Below, piece by piece: positions 62,559 to 64,000 of a stretch of DNA of 64,000 bases. How positions within the stretch are numbered: the stretch's first letter is position 1; each line of letters begins with the position of its first letter. The translations under genes were made by a program, and so were the position numbers. This stretch comes from Sphingopyxis sp. H050 (GTDB lineage Bacteria > Pseudomonadota > Alphaproteobacteria > Sphingomonadales > Sphingomonadaceae): NCBI RefSeq assembly GCF_001468265.1, contig NZ_LNRZ01000001.1, positions 496,001 to 560,000 of the forward strand. Direction: 5' to 3'. Under the pieces are notes generated by a model. The model did no database searches. It was not told the DNA's origin and saw only the letters and a list, made by a program, of their open reading frames with translations.

Positions 62559-63797
62559 ATGGTGCAGAGGAGAATATTGGTCTGGGGCGCCGCCGGTGCC
62601 GCCTTGATCGGCGCGGGCGCGATTGCCGCGCAATCCGTCCTTGGTGAGAGGGAGGAGGACGGCGCGCGCCCGATGGTGCAGCTGCCTCCCCAGGCCCCCA
62701 TGGCCCGGGCATCCGGAAGCGCGACCGCCGCTGCACCCGCTGCGAGCGCCAGCCTGTCGACCACGGTCGGAGGCTATACCTATGACTGGACGGCGCTGGA
62801 AGCCGCGATCGAAGCCGACACGGAGGTCGCGAACGGCTTTTTTATCGTCGGCAACGCCAACGATCCGGAATATCTGTTCACCCATGAGAAGGGGAGCTTC
62901 GGGATCGATCGCGTAACCCCGCTCGCCTCGGCTTCGAAATGGATGGCCGGAGCGCTCGCCATGCGAATGGTCCAGTCGGGTATCGTCACGCTCGAGGATC
63001 CCATGGCCCCGGCGCTTGCCTTCTGGACGACGAGCGGCACCAAGAAGGACGTCAAGCTGAAGCACACATTGTCCATGACCTCGGGCTTCAATGCGAGCCC
63101 GCTGGTCGGCGGATGCCAGCTGCTTCCGACCTGGACGCTCTACAATTGCGCGAAAAGCATCCATGACCTGCGCTATGACAGCCTGAGGCCAGGCAATGCG
63201 CCTGGCGCCCAGTACAGCTACGGGCCGCACGGTATCCAGATCGCGGCCGCCTATCTCGAGGCGAAGGACACCAGTATCCAGCCCGGGACGAGCCCCGCGC
63301 GTCAGCGCAATTTCCACGAGCTGTTCAGCCAGCACGTGACAACGCCGCTCGGCATGACCTCCACGGTCTGGTACGATCCAGGCGGAAGTGCCCCGACCAA
63401 TCCGTGGATCGCCGGCGGCGCCTACTCGACGCCGCGCGATTATGCGAAGCTCCTGCGCGCCCTTCTGAGCGGCACATTCGTGACCGACATGACTGCCTTC
63501 ACGCAGCAGCGAACGGCTGGCCTGCCGCGGCTGTTCGTTCCGTCCGGCGCGACCAACTGGGAATATGCGCTCGGCTCCTTCGTCGAATGCGATACCCCAG
63601 CGGCCTGCGCGACCTCGAAGATCAATTCCTCGCCAGGGGCCTATGGATGGACCGGATGGATCGATCGCCAGACCGGCTATTATGGCCTGATCGCCACGGA
63701 AATCTCGACCGGCGGCGACCGCAAGGGCGTCGAGCTCGAGCAGGTCATGCAGGATTTGATCGAAGTTGCGATCGCGAACCGTACTCCGGCTCCCTGA
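62559..63797 (+). CDS. class C beta-lactamase-fold serine hydrolase
   Basis: A 412 aa protein with an N-terminal hydrophobic segment (ILVWGAAGAALIGAGAIAAQ), probably exported or membrane-anchored, and the S-x-x-K nucleophile motif SASKW near a Tyr motif (YSYGPHG). The C-terminal W-T-G-W replaces the usual KTG. Members include esterases (EstB-type) and DD-peptidase relatives rather than true beta-lactamases. It is co-directional with the TonB receptor and esterase genes, so it may take part in ester hydrolysis. ATG 62559 is preferred, with GGGAGAGAG before it. Confidence 0.82.
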   Translation: MVQRRILVWGAAGAALIGAGAIAAQSVLGEREEDGARPMVQLPPQAPMARASGSATAAAPAASASLSTTVGGYTYDWTALEAAIEADTEVANGFFIVGNANDPEYLFTHEKGSFGIDRVTPLASASKWMAGALAMRMVQSGIVTLEDPMAPALAFWTTSGTKKDVKLKHTLSMTSGFNASPLVGGCQLLPTWTLYNCAKSIHDLRYDSLRPGNAPGAQYSYGPHGIQIAAAYLEAKDTSIQPGTSPARQRNFHELFSQHVTTPLGMTSTVWYDPGGSAPTNPWIAGGAYSTPRDYAKLLRALLSGTFVTDMTAFTQQRTAGLPRLFVPSGATNWEYALGSFVECDTPAACATSKINSSPGAYGWTGWIDRQTGYYGLIATEISTGGDRKGVELEQVMQDLIEVAIANRTPAP

Positions 63798-63825
63798 CCT
63801 CACCTCCGAGGGAGCAATACCTCGG

Positions 63826-63858
63826 CGCGGCGGCAGCAGCCGCCGCGTCGTCCTTTTG
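63826..63858 (+). terminator. Rho-independent terminator of the TonB/esterase operon
   Basis: CGCGGCGGC at 63826-63834 pairs perfectly with GCCGCCGCG at 63839-63847 around an AGCA loop, and is followed by TCGTCCTTTT. The 9-bp GC stem and T-rich tail 30 bp after the serine hydrolase stop codon make a credible terminator. Confidence 0.75.
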
Positions 63859-63884
63859 CATCTAGCGTGGGCCAGGCGCGCACC

Positions 63885-64000
63885 ATGACAGTAAGCAGGC
63901 GCGACATGATCCGCTTTGCCGCCGCCGCTGCGGTCATTCCCGGTGGTGAGGCGGTCGCTGCGGTGACCGCGGCCGAGGATCGCTTCGCAGCCTTCTGCGC
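63885..64000 (+). CDS. Tat-signal protein, truncated by window end
   Basis: ATG 63885 opens MTVSRRDMIRFAAAAAVIPG, a standard twin-arginine signal with a hydrophobic core. The remaining residues, ending EDRFAAFCA, do not identify the family. It begins after a terminator, so it may start a new transcription unit, although it continues the series of exported proteins in this island. Confidence 0.7.
   Translation, partial: MTVSRRDMIRFAAAAAVIPGGEAVAAVTAAEDRFAAFC

Noticed and set aside
62559..63797. Antibiotic-resistance beta-lactamase
   Set aside because: It has an S-x-x-K motif, but the KTG box is not seen and the context is esterase and transport genes, so an EstB-like esterase is more likely.
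61869..63803. A 644-codon minus-strand open frame opposite the carboxylesterase and serine hydrolase genes
   Set aside because: The sense strand carries two clear enzymes with catalytic motifs, start signals and a terminator; the antisense product has no recognisable domain.
49862..64000. The fumonisin-degradation (fum) gene cluster
   Set aside because: Only the general logic matches (TonB receptor, type-B carboxylesterase, MFS). No aminotransferase or the other fum genes are visible, and sequence identity could not be tested.
1..64000. CRISPR arrays, transposases, integrases, tRNA and rRNA genes
   Set aside because: No spaced direct repeats, transposase-like proteins, inverted repeats flanking genes, or cloverleaf or rRNA signatures were recognised on either strand.

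Overview
The window is high-GC DNA with the style of a sphingomonad (Sphingomonadaceae, for example Sphingopyxis, Novosphingobium or Sphingobium). The evidence is four TonB-dependent receptors, three of them starting with signal peptides of the sphingomonad type, many Tat-exported or secreted hydrolases, dense meta-cleavage catabolism and an alginate-use locus. No rRNA, tRNA, CRISPR array or intact insertion sequence was seen. The genus is an inference. The left edge cuts an aldehyde dehydrogenase gene and the right edge cuts a Tat-signal protein gene.

Island 1 (1-27440) is for aromatic catabolism. It opens with a translationally coupled lower meta-cleavage operon: 2-hydroxymuconic semialdehyde dehydrogenase, hydratase, acylating acetaldehyde dehydrogenase, aldolase, decarboxylase, tautomerase, plant-type ferredoxin, a second aldehyde dehydrogenase and a ferredoxin reductase. 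It continues with a BenD-like cis-diol dehydrogenase, a NahE-like hydratase-aldolase, a Rieske dioxygenase alpha/beta pair, a ring-fission-product hydrolase and a homoprotocatechuate-type HpaH/HpaI pair. Next comes an unusual block: flavin prenyltransferase (UbiX/VdcB), a small Tat protein, a 4-cresol dehydrogenase/vanillyl-alcohol oxidase-type flavoprotein, an aldehyde dehydrogenase, a UbiD/VdcC decarboxylase, VdcD, a second flavoprotein paralogue and a lipoprotein cytochrome c. This reads as side-chain oxidation of a p-alkylphenol or 4-hydroxybenzyl alcohol to the benzoate, then non-oxidative decarboxylation to a phenol. An IclR regulator, an EamA exporter, a class III CoA-transferase and a GntR regulator close the island. 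A TTGCACA motif recurs at several of its promoters. No ring-cleavage dioxygenase lies in the window.

Island 2 (27749-31816) is a small unit: TetR regulator, divergent TonB receptor and alpha/beta hydrolase. Decayed gene remnants lie on both sides of it (27441-27748 and 31817-32441).

Island 3 (32442-49476) is an alginate utilization locus. It holds a TonB receptor, PL6 and PL17 alginate lyases, an MFS uronate transporter, a DEH reductase, an SGNH esterase, a second TonB receptor, a BD-FAE-like esterase, a FadR-type GntR regulator, a hydratase-fold protein and 2-keto-3-deoxygluconate kinase. The polymer is cut to 4-deoxy-L-erythro-5-hexoseulose uronate, reduced to KDG and phosphorylated to KDPG. 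A TTGT-N3-ACC(T/A) motif at three intergenic regions looks like the GntR operator.

Island 4 (49862-64000) is an unassigned ester-catabolic island. It contains a protein with two GntR wHTH domains, an enoyl-CoA hydratase, two type-B carboxylesterases, an MFS transporter, a TauD/TfdA dioxygenase, a second GntR regulator, a metal-site-degenerate M28-like protein, a TonB receptor, a class C beta-lactamase-fold serine hydrolase and a truncated Tat protein. An identical 19-bp palindromic element precedes the GntR gene and the TonB receptor gene and ties them into one regulon. The substrate cannot be read from sequence alone.
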